Source of the DNA: Proteles cristata cristata
Lineage: Eukaryota; Chordata; Mammalia; Carnivora; Hyaenidae
DNA: 64,000 bases
Direction of reading: 5' to 3'
NCBI GenBank assembly: GCA_017311185.1
Contig: JAESUZ010005534.1
Location: forward strand, 62,001 to 126,000
The translations under genes were made by a program, and so were the position numbers. Of the stretch, positions 34,090 through 46,215 are shown in pieces. Below the pieces are notes generated by a model, which searched no databases, had not been told where the DNA came from, and worked only from the letters and a program-made list of their open reading frames with translations. Position 1 is the first letter of the stretch; each line of letters begins with the position of its first letter.

Positions 34090-35130
34090 GTTTAGTGATG
34101 ACAAATTCTTCAATTTTTGTTTATTTGGAAAGACTTTTATCTCTGCTTGTAATCTGAATGACAGGCTTGCTGGATTCTGGGATGCACATTTTTTCTGTTT
34201 ATCACATTGAAGATTTCCTGCCATTTCCTTCTGTCCTACCAAATTTCAGTAGCTAGGTCTGTCCCCAATCTAATAGGTTTCGCTTTTATGTGACGGCCCT
34301 TTTCTCCCTAGTTGCTTTCAGAATCTCTCTTTGTCCTCATGTTTTGCCAGTTTCACTATGATATGTTGTGCAGAAGATCGATTCATATTACGTCTGAGAG
34401 GAGTTGTCTGTGCCTCTTGAATTTCAACGTCTGTTTCCCTCCCCGATTGTGAAGTTCTCTGCTATAATTTGTTCAAGTACTCCTTCAGCACCTTTCCTCT
34501 CTATTCCTCTTCTGGAATTCCTATGATGTGGATATTATACCGTTTGATTGTATTGCTGAGCTCTGGAACTCACCTTTCATGTTCCTGGATCAGTTTATCT
34601 GTCTTTTCTCAGCTTCTTCTTTTTCTATAAGTGTGTCTTCTAAATCACTTATTCTCTTTTCTGCCTCTTCAATCCGTGCATTGGATGCCTACATTTTATT
34701 TTGTATCTCATTTATAGCATTTTTACATTCATCACAACCATTTTTTTAATGTTTTATTTATTTCTAGGAGAGAGAGACAGCGTGAGCAGGGGACGGTCAG
34801 AGAGAGTTCCAGGCTCTGAGCTGGCAGTTGCACAGAGCCCGACGCGGGGCTTGAACCCACGAACCGCGAGATCGTGACCTAAGCGAAAGTCGGACCCTTA
34901 ACCGACTAAGCCACCCAGGCGCCCCTCATCACAACCATTTTTAAGCTCCATAGTCTTTGTAGCAATAGTTTCTTTGATGTCTTCCATGCCTTTTTGAAGC
35001 CCAGCGATTAATTTTATGACTTTGTTATAAATTCTTGTTCAGTTATTTTGCTTATATATGTTTTGAGCAGTTCCTTAGCTGTCAATTCTTCCTGGAATTT
35101 CTTTGGAGGAGAGCTCTTTCGTTTTGTCGT
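34090..35130 (-). pseudogene. L1-E ORF1, interrupted by a SINE
   Basis: Antisense of ORF1p: RRM/C-terminal region at about 34150-34560, coiled coil at about 34600-35060, N-terminus to about 35130. Its start region keeps one continuous frame up to the conserved TAKELLK-like segment, whereas L1-B is frameshifted there. The expected ATG reads ACG. The SINE at 34746-34925 splits the coiled coil. Confidence 0.8.
34746..34925 (-). mobile_element. Young-subtype SINE in L1-E ORF1
   Basis: Antisense SINE, slightly deleted in the CT tract. Exact duplication tcatcacaaccattttt at 34729-34745 and 34926-34942. Confidence 0.95.
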
Positions 35131-36016
35131 TTTGGTTAGCTTTCTATCTCTTGTTAGTTTTAAAAGCTTGTTATGCACTCTGCATCTGTGAGTGCTGCTG
35201 TACCAGAGAAGGCTCTTTGACTCTCCAGGGCCTGTCTGTTCAGAAAGTTTTCTTTGAATGGTGTCTCCTGGTCTCTCTTGTTGAGACCTTGGTTATTTTA
35301 TTTTCCTACTCATAGTGGTATTTGGGACTCTCCATCATTTGTACTTTGTCTTGTTTCTTGAGGTAGCCTCTTTTGGGTGAGAACTCCCTGTGCCAGGGAT
35401 GTGGTCAAGGTGGGCTCTGCCAGGCATCGTTTCCAGATCTCAGTCCATGTGCCCCATTGATATTGCCCAAAATATAAACTCGCAGGCGAGTCCCTCAGAG
35501 CAGTTTCAAGCCTCTCGCTTCCCCCTTGGGGATCCATAGAAGCCAGAAGCACAACAGTGCGGCTTTAGGTGCCGCCGTGTCACCTCCAGGTAGAGCTGGT
35601 GACAGAGGAGCAGTTTCACCTAGGGTCGCCTGGGATGAGTGTGTCCCGCCTAGGGTTAGCTGGATAGCAGGAACCTGGATCCCTCTGTGTCCCGAGCAGA
35701 GGTTTTACTCTTCTCCAGCGACAGGGACAGTGTGTTGAGGAGTTTTGGCCGCTCCCTTCTTTTTTTCCCCTAGACTCACTGTAGCTCCCAGCAAAGGGGG
35801 ATTTCCCCTCCCTCTTTGTCTCTGGTCCTGGCCCGTTTTTATCTTCCCCAGTTTGCACTCAAGCTATAAGGTTTTCTTAGAGGACTCTGTCTTCTTTTCC
35901 TCCCAAACTCCTGGATTCTGTAAGGTTTCCTATGACTTCAGGCTTTCTCCATTTGAGAGAAGAGGGGCGAGTGAAATGTATAGAGCTCCCTACTTTCCCG
36001 CTATCTTTATTAATAT

Positions 36017-36033
36017 GAGTAGTACATCATTTA
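36017..36033. repeat. Target-site duplication of L1-E, right
   Basis: gagtagtacatcattta, partner of 30328-30344 (one mismatch). Confidence 0.9.
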
Positions 36034-36363
36034 AATTGATAAAACCATATTTACACATCAGCACCTAAGTCCAATATGTACATCATTCCACACCTATGGA
36101 TTTTGATAAATGTATATTGGCAGGCATCCACTCTAAGAGTTTCATATACAATCACTTTGTGGGCCTAAAAATTCTGTGTCTTACGTATTCCTCCCTGTCT
36201 CTTCCCTACTTACTGATCTTTTTACAATCTTCATACCTTTGCTTTTTCTAGAATGCCATATAGTTGGAATCAGACACTATATAGCGGTTTCATAGTCTTA
36301 TTTTACTTACTATTACGAGTTTAAGTTTTCTCTGTCTTTGCATGTTTTGATAGCTCATTTCTT

Positions 36364-36403
36364 TTTCTTTAATTTTTTTTTAAATTTATTTCTAGGAGAG
36401 AGA

Positions 36404-36439
<36 letters not shown>

Positions 36440-36611
36440 CAGCGTGAGCAGGGGAGGGTCAGAGAGATTGGGAGTCACAGACTGAAACAGGCTCCAGGCT
36501 CTGAGCTGGCAGTCAGCACAGAGCCCGATGCGGGGCTCGAACCTATGAATCGCGAGACCATGACCTACGCGAAAGTCGGACCCTTAACCGACTAAGCCAC
36601 CCAGGAGCCCC
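36364..36611 (-). mobile_element. Young-subtype SINE in L1-F
   Basis: Antisense SINE with an expanded GA tract (about 36400-36440). Exact duplication ttgatagctcatttctt at 36347-36363 and 36612-36628. Confidence 0.95.
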
Positions 36612-37121
36612 TTGATAGCTCATTTCTTACTAGCATTGAATACGTTCTCATTATCAGTATGTACCACAGTTTATTTTATTTGTCTACTCATCTACTTAAG
36701 TACATGTTGGTTGTTTCCAACTTTTGTCAATTATGAATAAACCTGCTATAAACATCCATAGGCAGCCTTTTGTGGACATTAGTTTTCACTTCATTTGAAT
36801 AAATGTCAAGGAGTGCGATTGTTGGGGGATTTGGTAACAGTGGGTTTATTTTTGCAAGAAACTGCCAAAATATCTTCCAAAGTGGATTTACCACGTTGCA
36901 TTCCCATCATAAATAAATGTGAGCACCTGTCTTCCCTGTGGACAGCAATGGTGTTAGTGTTTTGAATTTTTGCAATTATAAAAGACATAGTAGTGTCTCA
37001 TTGTTATTTTAATTTGCAATTGCCTATTGACATATGATGTTGAACATCTTTTCATATGCTCATTTCCCATCTGGATATTTTCTTTAGTGAGGTGACTATT
37101 CAGTCTTTCGTCTCTTGGTTT

Positions 37122-37352
37122 TGTTTTTTTTTTTTTTTAGTGTTTATTTATTTTTGAGAGAGAGATAGACAGACAGATAGAGACAGAGCATGAGTGGGGG
37201 AGGAGCAGAGAGAAAGGGAGACACAGAATCCGAAGCAGGCTCCAAGCTCCGTGCTGTCAGCACAGAGCCTGACGTGGGGCTCGAACTCAGGAACTGCAAG
37301 ATCATGACCTGAGCGAAGTTGGTGTTCAACCGACTGAACCACCCAGGCACTC
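37122..37352 (-). mobile_element. SINE (older subtype) in L1-F
   Basis: T-run tail, gagagagatagacagacaga, gctgtcagcacagagcctga, head ending gaaccacccaggcactc. Confidence 0.92.
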
Positions 37353-37522
37353 TTTTTGCCTACTTTTTAATCATGTTTATTTTTTTTCTTCTTAGGTTTT
37401 AAGATTTCTTTGTATACTTTGGATACAAGTCCTCTATCAGATATCTCCTTTGAAAATATTTTCTTCCAGTCTAATTTTTCTTCTCATTCTCTTGACATTG
37501 ATTTTGCAGAGTAGAAATTTTT

Positions 37523-37733
37523 TTTTTAATGTTTTATTTATTTTTAGGAGAGAGAGAGAGACAGCGTGAGCAGGGGAGGGTCAGAGAGAGAGGGAGTCAC
37601 AGGCTGAAACAGGCTCCAGGCTCTGAGCTGGCAGTCAGCACAGGGCCAGACGCGGGGCTCGAACCCACGAACCGCGAGATCATGACCTAAGCGAAAGTCG
37701 GACGCTTAACCGACTAAGCCACCCAGGCGCCCC
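37523..37733 (-). mobile_element. Young-subtype SINE in L1-F
   Basis: Nearly consensus antisense SINE ending gccacccaggcgcccc. Duplication tagaaattttt at 37512-37522 and 37734-37744. Confidence 0.95.
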
Positions 37734-38970
37734 TAGAAATTTTTAAATTTAGTGAAGAACAGCTTATCAATTTTTTTTTCTTTCATAGATAGAGGTTCAT
37801 CATACCTAAGGCCATCTAGATTTTACCTATGTTCTAGGAGTTTTATACTTTCATGTTTGACATTTAGATCTATAACCCACTTGGATTTAATTTTTGTGAA
37901 GGGTGTAAAGTCTGTGTTTAGATTTATTTTGTTTTTTTTGTTTTTTTTTTGTGAATGTGCAGTTGTTTTAGCACCATTTGTTGAAAAGACTGTATTAGTG
38001 CTCCTTTGTTTTGCCTTTGTCTTTTGTCTAAGGTCAGTTGACTATATTTATGTGACTCTATTTCTGGGCTCTCTATTGTGTCCTATTGATCTGTTGGTTT
38101 ATTCTTTCACCAACATCACACTGTCTTGACTATCATAGCTTTACATAAGTCTTGAAATCATGTAGTGTCAGTCCTTAAACTTGGGTCTTATCCTTCAACA
38201 TTTAGTTGGCTATTCTGGGTCTTTCACTTAAAAATTTTAGAATTAGTTTGTAAATATCTACAAACTAACATGCTGAGATTTTTATTGGAATCATTCTTAA
38301 TCTGTAAGTCAAATTGTGAAGAACTGACATCTTGATAATATTGAGACTTCCTATCCATGAACATGAAATGTTTTACCATTTATTTTCTTTGATTTATTTT
38401 ATCAAAGTTCAGAGTTTTGTAGTTTTCCTCACATAAATCTGAACATATTTTGTTAGATTTATATCTAATCATTTTATATTTGAATACTAATGTAAATGAT
38501 AGTGTGATTTTAATTTAAAATGCTTGTTAACTGCTGGTATATAAGAAAGTAATAAACTTCAGTATACTAATCTTGCATCCTGTTACCTTGCTACAATTGC
38601 TTATTTATTTTAGGAGGATTTTTTTTAGTCAACTCTTTCAGATTTTCTATAAAGACAACCATGTCATCTACAAGCAAAACTAGTTTTATTTCTTCCTTCC
38701 CAAACTGTATGCCATTTATTCCCCCCCCTTTTTTTTTATTAGCTTGTATTTCCATTACCATGTCAAAAATCAGTAATAAGAGAGGAAATCCATGGTTTAT
38801 TCCTGATCTTATTGGGAAAGTATTGAGTTTTTCATTATTATATATAATATTAGCTGTAGATGTTTTGTTCATGTTCCTTCCCATTGAGGAATTTCCCTTC
38901 TATTTCTCATTTGCTGAGTTTTTTTTTTTCTTTCTTCTTATTAAAAAGTGTTGGATTTTTTTTTTTTCTG

Positions 38971-39183
38971 CAGCACCTGGGTGGATCAGTTGGTTAAGTG
39001 TCCAACTTTGGCTCAAGTCATGATCTCAACAGCTCATTAGTTCAAGCCCCACATTGGGCTCTGTGCTGACAGGTCAGAACCTGGAGCCTACGTCAGATTC
39101 TGTTTCTGTCTCTCTCTACCCCTCCCAGCGTGCATTCTGTCTGTCTCTCTCTCTCTCAAAAATAAATAAAAATTTAAAAAAAT
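38971..39183 (+). mobile_element. SINE (older subtype) in L1-F
   Basis: gcagcacctgggtggatcag head, tgctgacaggtcagaacctg body, CT tract, aaataaataaaaatt tail. Diverged. Confidence 0.88.
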
Positions 39184-39764
39184 TACTTTTTCTCTGCACA
39201 TATGATCATGTGATTTTTAATCTTTAGTCTGTTGGTCTGTTGATGTGATGGGTCATCTCAATTGGTTTTGGAATGTATAATCAGCCTTACATGACTGACA
39301 TAAATCTTATTTGATCATGAATTTTAATTTTTTATACATTGATGAACTTGATTTACTAATATTTTTAGCATGTTTTAAAATATGTTCATGCTAGATATTG
39401 GTCTGTAGTTGTTTTTTTTTTTTAATGTCTTTGCCTGGTATTTTTATTGGGTTAATGTTTCATATAATGAGTTAGAATTTATCATTTCTGAATTGGTATT
39501 CTGGAAGGCATTGTAGAAAATTGGTATAATTCCTTTCTTAAATTTTGTTATAATTTTCCAGTGAACCTATCTGGGCCTGGTGTTTTCTCTTTTCAAAGAA
39601 TATTAATGATTTGACTTAATTTCTTGAATAGATCTAGGCCTAATCTGATTGTCCACTTCTTCTTTTCTGAATTTTGTTAGAATATGTCTTTCACAGATTG
39701 GTTCATTTTAACTAGGTTATAAAATTTATGGACACAGTTTTGTTTATAATGTTCCTTTATTACA

Positions 39765-39965
39765 TATATTTTAAAGTTTATCTATTCATTCTTGAGAGGA
39801 AGAGAGAGAGACCGAGACAGAGAGAGAGAGAGAAGACAGAGGATCTGAAGTGGGCTCTGCATTGATAGCAGAGAGCTTGATGCAGGGCTTGAACTTACAA
39901 ACCATGAGATCATGACCTGAGCCAAAGTTGTTTTCTTAACTAACTGAGCCACCTAGAGGCACCCC
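39765..39965 (-). mobile_element. Old SINE in L1-F
   Basis: Antisense; gagagagagaccgagacaga, gatgcagggcttgaacttac, actgagccacctagaggcac. Diverged. Confidence 0.85.
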
Positions 39966-40382
39966 TTTAATATAATGATCAATGTCCATGGTAGTGAGGC
40001 CCTCTCTTTCATTTTTAATATTAGCAATTTGTGTCAGTAGTGAGGTCTCCTGTTTCATTTCTGGTATTAATAATTTGTGTCTTCTCTTTTTCTCTTAGTT
40101 AACCTGAGTAAAGGCTTATTAGTTTTGTTGATATTTCAAAGAACTAGTTTTGGGTTTGTTGGTTTTCTTTATTGATTTCTGGTGTTTACTTTTATTTATT
40201 TATGCTTTGTTTTTTAATATTTGTTTAATACTGTTTGCTTTGGATTTAATTTGCTCTTCTTTTCCTCGTTTTCTAAGGTGAAAGCTTAGGTTATTAACTG
40301 TAGGTATTTCTTCTATTCTAATATATGCATAATGTTATAAAATTCACTCTAAGCCTTGGAGCTCCTCTACTCCACACATTTT

Positions 40383-40602
40383 AGGTTTTTAAAAAAATTA
40401 TAATGTTTATTTTATTATTGTGTGAGAGAGAGACAGAGCATGAGCAAGGGGGGAGTCGAGAGAGAGGGAAACAGAATCGGAAGCAGGCTCCAGGCTCTGA
40501 GCTGTCAGCACTGAGCCCGATGTGGGGCTTGAACTCACAAACTGTGAGATCATGACCTGAGCCAACGTCAGGTACTTAACCTACTGAGCCACCCAGGTGC
40601 CC
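40383..40602 (-). mobile_element. SINE (older subtype) in L1-F
   Basis: Antisense SINE with exact duplication ctactccacacatttt at 40367-40382 and 40603-40618. Confidence 0.94.
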
Positions 40603-41297
40603 CTACTCCACACATTTTGATAAATTGTGTTTTCATTTTCATTTAGTTCAAAATATTTTTTAAAATTTCTCTTGAGATTTTTTGACATTGTTATTTATAA
40701 ATTCATTGTTTAGTCTCTAAGTATTTTATGGTTTTCCAGCTATCTTTCTCTTGATTTCTAGTTCAATCTCATTATGTTCTGAGAGCAGACATTGCATGTA
40801 CTCTATTTATAATTTGTTAAGGTGTTTTTTTATGGTCCAAATGTTTTCTATCTTGGTGAATGGTTCATGTAAGCTTGAGAATAATTTGTATTCTACTGTT
40901 GTTGAGTTAGGTAGTCTATACTTGTCAATTATATTTAGTGCTATTGAGTTCAACCAAGTCCTTAATGATATTCTTCCTGTTGGATATGTCCATTTGTGAT
41001 ACAAGGGAGATCAAGTTTTTACCTACAACGGTGGATATATCAGTTTTTCCTTGCAGTTCTATCAGTTTTTGTCTCACATATTTTGACGCTGTGTTGTTAA
41101 GCATATACATATTAAGGATTGTCATGTCATTTTGGAATATTGACTCCTTTATCATTATGTATTGCCCCTCTTTATCCCTGATAGCTTCCCTTGTTTTGAA
41201 GTCTACTTTGTCTGATTAACGTAGCTACTCCTGCTTTCTTTTCATTAGGGTTAACATGGATTTGTCTCTCTCACTTTTATTCTATGTTTTCCTTTTC

Positions 41298-43672
41298 CCT
41301 TTTAAATTGTAGTTGACACACAGAGTTACATTATTTCATGTGCACAACATAGTGATTTTACAAATCTGTATGTTATGCAATGCTCATCACAAATGTAGCT
41401 GCCCTCTATCACTATACAATGCTATTACAATAACATTGGCTATATTCCCTATACTGTATCTTTTATCCCCATGACTTATTCATTCCATATCTAGAAACCT
41501 GTATCTCTCATTCCCTTTCACTCATCTTGCCCATCCACCCACATCCTTCCTTTTGGGAACCAACAGTTTGTTCTCTGTATTTATTGGTGGGTCTGTTTTT
41601 GCTTTTTTTGTCATTTATTCATTTTAGTTTTTTACAATCCACATATAAGTAAAATCATATGGTATTTGTCAGTCACGGTATCACTTATTTAGGATAATAC
41701 CCTCTAGGTCATTCCATGATGTATCAAATGGCAAGATTTCATTCTTTTTTATGGCTGAGTAATATTCCATTGAATATATACCATGTTTTCTTTATCCATT
41801 CAATTATTGTTGGACACTTTGGTTGCTACCATATCTTGAATATTGTAAATAATGCTGCAATAAAGATAGGAGTGCATTTATCTTTTTGGATTAGTACTTG
41901 TATTCGTGTTTTTTATTTTTTGGTGGGTAAATCCCAGTAGTGGAATTACTGGATCATATGTCATTTCTATTTTTAATTTTTGAGAACCTTCCATACTATT
42001 TTCTACAGTGATTTCACTAATATACATTTCTACCAACAGAGCATAAGGGTTCCCTTTTATCCACAAAATATCCAACATTTATTATTTCTTGTCTTTTTGA
42101 TTCTAGCCATTCTGACAGGTCTAATGTGATATCATTGTGGTTTTGATGTACATTTTCCTGATGATTAGTGATGTTGCTCTTCTTATGTGCCTGTTAATCA
42201 TCTGTATGTATTTTTTTGGAAAAATGTCTACTCAGATGTTCTGCCCACTTTTTAATAATAAAAATAATTATTTTGATGTTGAGTTATATAAGTTCTTTAT
42301 ATATTTTGGATATTAACCCCTTATAAGATATATCATTTATGAGTATCTTCTCCCATTTATTAGTTTGAATTTATTTTGTTAATGGTGTCTTTTGTGGTGC
42401 AATAGCTTATTTTTGCTTCTGTTTGCCTTGCTTAAGGAGACATATCTAGAACATGTTGCTAAGACCAATATCAAAGAAATTATTGTCTTGTTTTCTTCTA
42501 GGAGTTTTATGCTTTCAGGTTTCACATTTAGGTCTTTAATCCATTTTAAGTTTATTTTTGTGTATGGTGTAGGAAAGTGGAACAGTTTCATTTATTTTCA
42601 TATAGCTATCTAGGTTTCCCAGAAAAATTTACTAATTAGGCTGTGTTTCCATCATTGTATATCCCTCACTAATTTGTTGTAGATTAATTAACCATATAAG
42701 GATGGGTTTATTTCTGGACTTTATATTCTGTTCCATTCATCTATTTTTGTGCCAATACCATATTGTTTTGATTACTACAGCTTTGTAGCATATCTTAAAA
42801 TCTGATATTGCAATACCCTAACCTTTTTTCTTCTTTTCAAGATTGTTTTGGACATTTATTCTTTTGTGGTTTCATAAAAATTTAAGTATTATTTTCTTTA
42901 GTTCTGTGAAAAAATGTTATTGATATTTTGATAGTATTTGCACAGAAACTATACATTCCTTTGGATAGTTTGGACATTTTAACATTGTTGGTTCTTCAAA
43001 TCTATGAGCATCAAATGTCTCTACATTTGTTTGTGCCATCTTTAATTTCTCTCATTTACATTTTATAGTTTTCAGAGGACAAATATTTCACGACCTTGAT
43101 TAAGTTTATCACTAGGTATTTTATTCTTTTTTGATGCAACTGTAAGTGAAATTGTTTTCTTAATTTCTCTTTCTCCTACTTAGCTATTAGTGTATAGAAA
43201 CAAAACTTATTTTTATGTCTTGATTTTGTATCTTTCAACTTTCCTGAATTCTTTTATTACTTTTTTTTTTAAGTGAAGTCTTTAGGGTTTTCTACATACA
43301 GCATCATGTCATCTGCAAATACTGACAGCTTAACTTTTTCCTGACCAATTTGGATGTCTTTTATTTTTTTCTTGTCTGATTGCTCTGGCTAGGACTTCCA
43401 GTACTTTGCTGAATAAAGGTGGTGAGAGTGACATCCCTGTCTTCTTTCTGACCATAGAGATCTTAGTTTCTCATCACTGAGCACGATGTTATTTATGGGT
43501 TTTTCATATATTATGTTGATGTATGTTCCTTCTCACCCACTTTGTTGAGAGTTTTTATTATAAAAAATTTTTGAATTTTGTCTAATGTTTTTTCTGCATA
43601 TATCGAAATGATCAGATTATTTTTATACTTCATTTTATTCATTTAAAGACTTATAATGTCATATATTTATTG
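41298..43672 (-). mobile_element. L1-H: older L1 inserted in L1-F
   Basis: A fresh antisense L1 3' end begins here (taaattgtagttgacacaca, then ctctaggtcattccatgatg, ggctgagtaatattccattg), and ORF2 continues to the RT N-terminal region near 43670. L1-F endonuclease sequence stops just left and resumes at about 43675 (gcagacagaatagttggg). 5'-truncated, heavily mutated; target duplication not resolved. Confidence 0.75.
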
Positions 43673-44627
43673 TTGGTGTTTTGCAGACAGAATAGTTGGG
43701 TCGTGTGATCCACTCTGAAATTTTTCATATTTTAATTATTTAGACCCTTTATTATTGATATATTTGAACAAATATATACTATATTTGCCACTATTTTCTA
43801 TTTGCTGCCCTTCTTGGTTTTCATCTTCCACATTTTTGTGGTTTTACTAGGGAATTTAATATGATTAGTTTTTTCTCCTTTCTTGGTATATCAACTGTAC
43901 TTCTGTTAACATTTTTAGTGATTTATCTAAAGTTTGCAATGATATTTACAATTAAACCACTTTTACTTTCAAATAATAATGCAGAACTTTACAGGTAGTG
44001 CAAGTGCCTTATAGAAACAACATCTTAATTCTTCCTTCCTGTTCTTTTTATTATTGGTGTCATTTCTTTTCTACATAAGCATACATATAAATATATATGC
44101 ATACACAATTTAATACATTGTTGCTGTTATTATTTTGAACAAATTCTTTTCTGTTAGATTAAGAAAAAGGCAAAAATGTTGTCCAATGACTTTTCTGTTT
44201 TTTTAAAAAATCTACAATTACCTTTCTAACTTGTATCATTTTACTTCTCTGAAGATCTTCTTTTTAATATTTCTTGCAATGCATACATATGGAAAGAAAA
44301 TTTATCAATTTTTATATTTTATTGATTATTTATTTCTTCAGCTCATAGCCAATTAATCATTGTTTAAAAAAACCTCCTTGTCTGATAATTCCAACATCCC
44401 TGTCATATATTATTCTGGTTCTGATGTTTGTTCTGTCATTTCTCTCTCTCTCCCTCTCTCTTTCTTTTAATTTAGTATTCGTTTCATTTTTTTAAAAAGG
44501 AAACATGATGTACTGAATAAAAAGCCTTTAGTAATGTAGTGGAATAGTTTTTATGTCTCAGGATTATCCACACTGAGCCTCCAGCAGTTTATCGATTACA
44601 GCTTAGGGTTTCTTATCTTGGTACTGA

Positions 44628-44629
44628 TT

Positions 44630-44681
<52 letters not shown>

Positions 44682-44684
44682 TTT
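44628..44684 (+). repeat. (TTTC)n microsatellite
   Basis: About 14 uninterrupted tttc units within L1-F 5' sequence. Confidence 0.97.
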
Positions 44685-44970
44685 GGTTAAAGCTGAGTAT
44701 ATTTTGTTGAAAACTCTTTAGCAAACAGTGTTGGGAGTATTTTAACAAGAGTGTCTAGGCACTGATTTCTGCAGAGATTTGTGCTTGTAGGTTTTTATTC
44801 AGGCAATTTATTATGATTCTCTGTATTTACTTGTCTGTCTAATTTTGGAGCAGTAGTTTGGCCTGTAACTTTACTTTTCTGACATACTTAAAAAGAGTTA
44901 TTGATTTTTCAGTTTGTTTGGATTTTTACTATTAAAGATGCTATTTTTAGTTGACTTCAGTACTATTAGT

Positions 44971-45291
44971 ATTCTCAAAGTAATCCTTATATATGATATT
45001 TAAGAAATTGGAGCAATATAAATGAAGAATTCAACATTTACTTCTTCAATTTATTTGTTCTCTATTTTCTATGATTGATACTCTATGCTTACTTAATCTT
45101 ATATACTAAAGTAATTAAACAGGCTATTTGTTAATATATTTCAGTTTTAAACATAATAGTAGTAAGCTATAGATTATTAATAACAAATAGAATAAAGATA
45201 CAGAATAATTAGAAATAAATATATCTAGACTATGCTTTAACAATAGGATATAAATACTGTAGTAAAATGACAATGATGCTGTTTTATTTCT
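44971..45291. other. AT-rich sequence
   Basis: Right edge of L1-F is not sharp; nothing else recognised. Confidence 0.35.
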
Positions 45292-45489
45292 CTTTTTAAA
45301 TGTTTACTTATTTTTGAGAGAGAGAGAAAAAGAGAGAGAGCCAAAGAGAGGGAGACAGAGGATCTCAAGTAGGCTCCAAGCTGTCAGTGCAGAGCCCTGC
45401 ATGGGTCTTTAAGCCGCAAACTGTGAGATCATGACCTGAAGCAAAGTCAAGATTCAGATGTTTAACCAATTGAGCCGCCCGGGTGCCCT
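45292..45489 (-). mobile_element. Old SINE
   Basis: Antisense SINE: gagagagagagaaaaagaga, tgtcagtgcagagccctgca, aattgagccgcccgggtgcc. Confidence 0.88.
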
Positions 45490-46215
45490 GGTTTTCTTAC
45501 ATACCGTATATATACTTTCTACTCTGTTTTGCAATTTTATAGGTTCAAGTAGGCAAACATACAGAAACGAAAGCCTGAGGTATAAGTATTCATTTAGAAG
45601 ATGATTCAGGAAGCACAACATAGAGTGGAGAATGTGAGAAAGAGAAAAAGGAAAAGTCAATTAATGGTGTGTTGATATGAAGGTTGTTAATGTGGGCAAC
45701 TGATGCACAACTATTCATTATTCTTTGAGACATTGTGCAAAACATGTCCTTGATATGTCCTTCTGATGGACAGAAAATCTGGTGCATTTATTTATCTATT
45801 TGAATCCCTCACTGTTGAGGATTATTTTGTGAAAAATTCCCTACCCTTTGTACCCTACTTTCCTACCCTGCTTTCCTACTGAGCAAGCTTGTGATCTAAA
45901 GGAGAAAGGTCTCAGACAATGAAACAGATAGCATTGTGATTTTGAGGAAAATATTTGTCATAATAAGTGCCAGAGAGTTTAGTGATGAATAGAGTGGATA
46001 TGGGATGGGGCATAATTCTTACTATTTTATATAAAAAGAGTAATATCTGTCATATGATAGATATTTCAGAAATGAAGCCAGTATTTTTTAAATTCTTAAC
46101 TAACTCAGAAAATAACTGAGAAGATGTAATGTAATATGTACATATGGAATCTTTAAAACAGTACTATTTTTCCTCAACGTTCAATAAACTTATATGCTGC
46201 TTCCTTTGTGAAAGA
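45490..46215. other. Single-copy sequence
   Basis: No gene or repeat recognised. Confidence 0.45.

Larger units (their letters stand above)
30345..36016 (-). mobile_element. L1-E: 5'-complete L1 lacking a 5'UTR intron
   Basis: Minus-strand L1 inside L1-F with a 17-base target duplication. It has a 3'UTR and tail at 30345-30540, ORF2 (30541 to about 33990), ORF1 (about 34090-35130) and a 5'UTR of only about 880 bases. The 5' terminus still shows a decayed YY1-type end (cccgctatctt at about 35998). The 5'UTR jumps at 35367/35368 from ttgaggtagc to ctcttttgggtg, omitting about 720 bases present in L1-B and L1-A. Two deletions of about 410 and 440 bases remove parts of ORF2. Three SINEs are inserted in it. 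Confidence 0.92.
30195..44970 (-). mobile_element. L1-F: ancient L1M, broken into many pieces
   Basis: When the younger insertions are removed, minus-strand L1M sequence continues from the 3'UTR (about 30195-30344) through ORF2 (36034-36346, 36629-37121, 37353-37511, 37745-38970, 39184-39764, 39966-40366, 40619-41290) to the endonuclease/inter-ORF/ORF1 region (43675-44970). Diagnostic antisense blocks: tggattttgataaatgtata, tcatatagttggaatcag-like sequence, agtcctctatcagatatctc, aggagttttatactttcatg, gacagaatagttgggtcgtg. Coding capacity is lost throughout. Its left flank supplies the target duplication of L1-E. Confidence 0.75.

Noticed and set aside
44628..44684. Tandem array as CRISPR-like
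   Set aside because: It is a simple (TTTC)n microsatellite without spacers; the window is mammalian.
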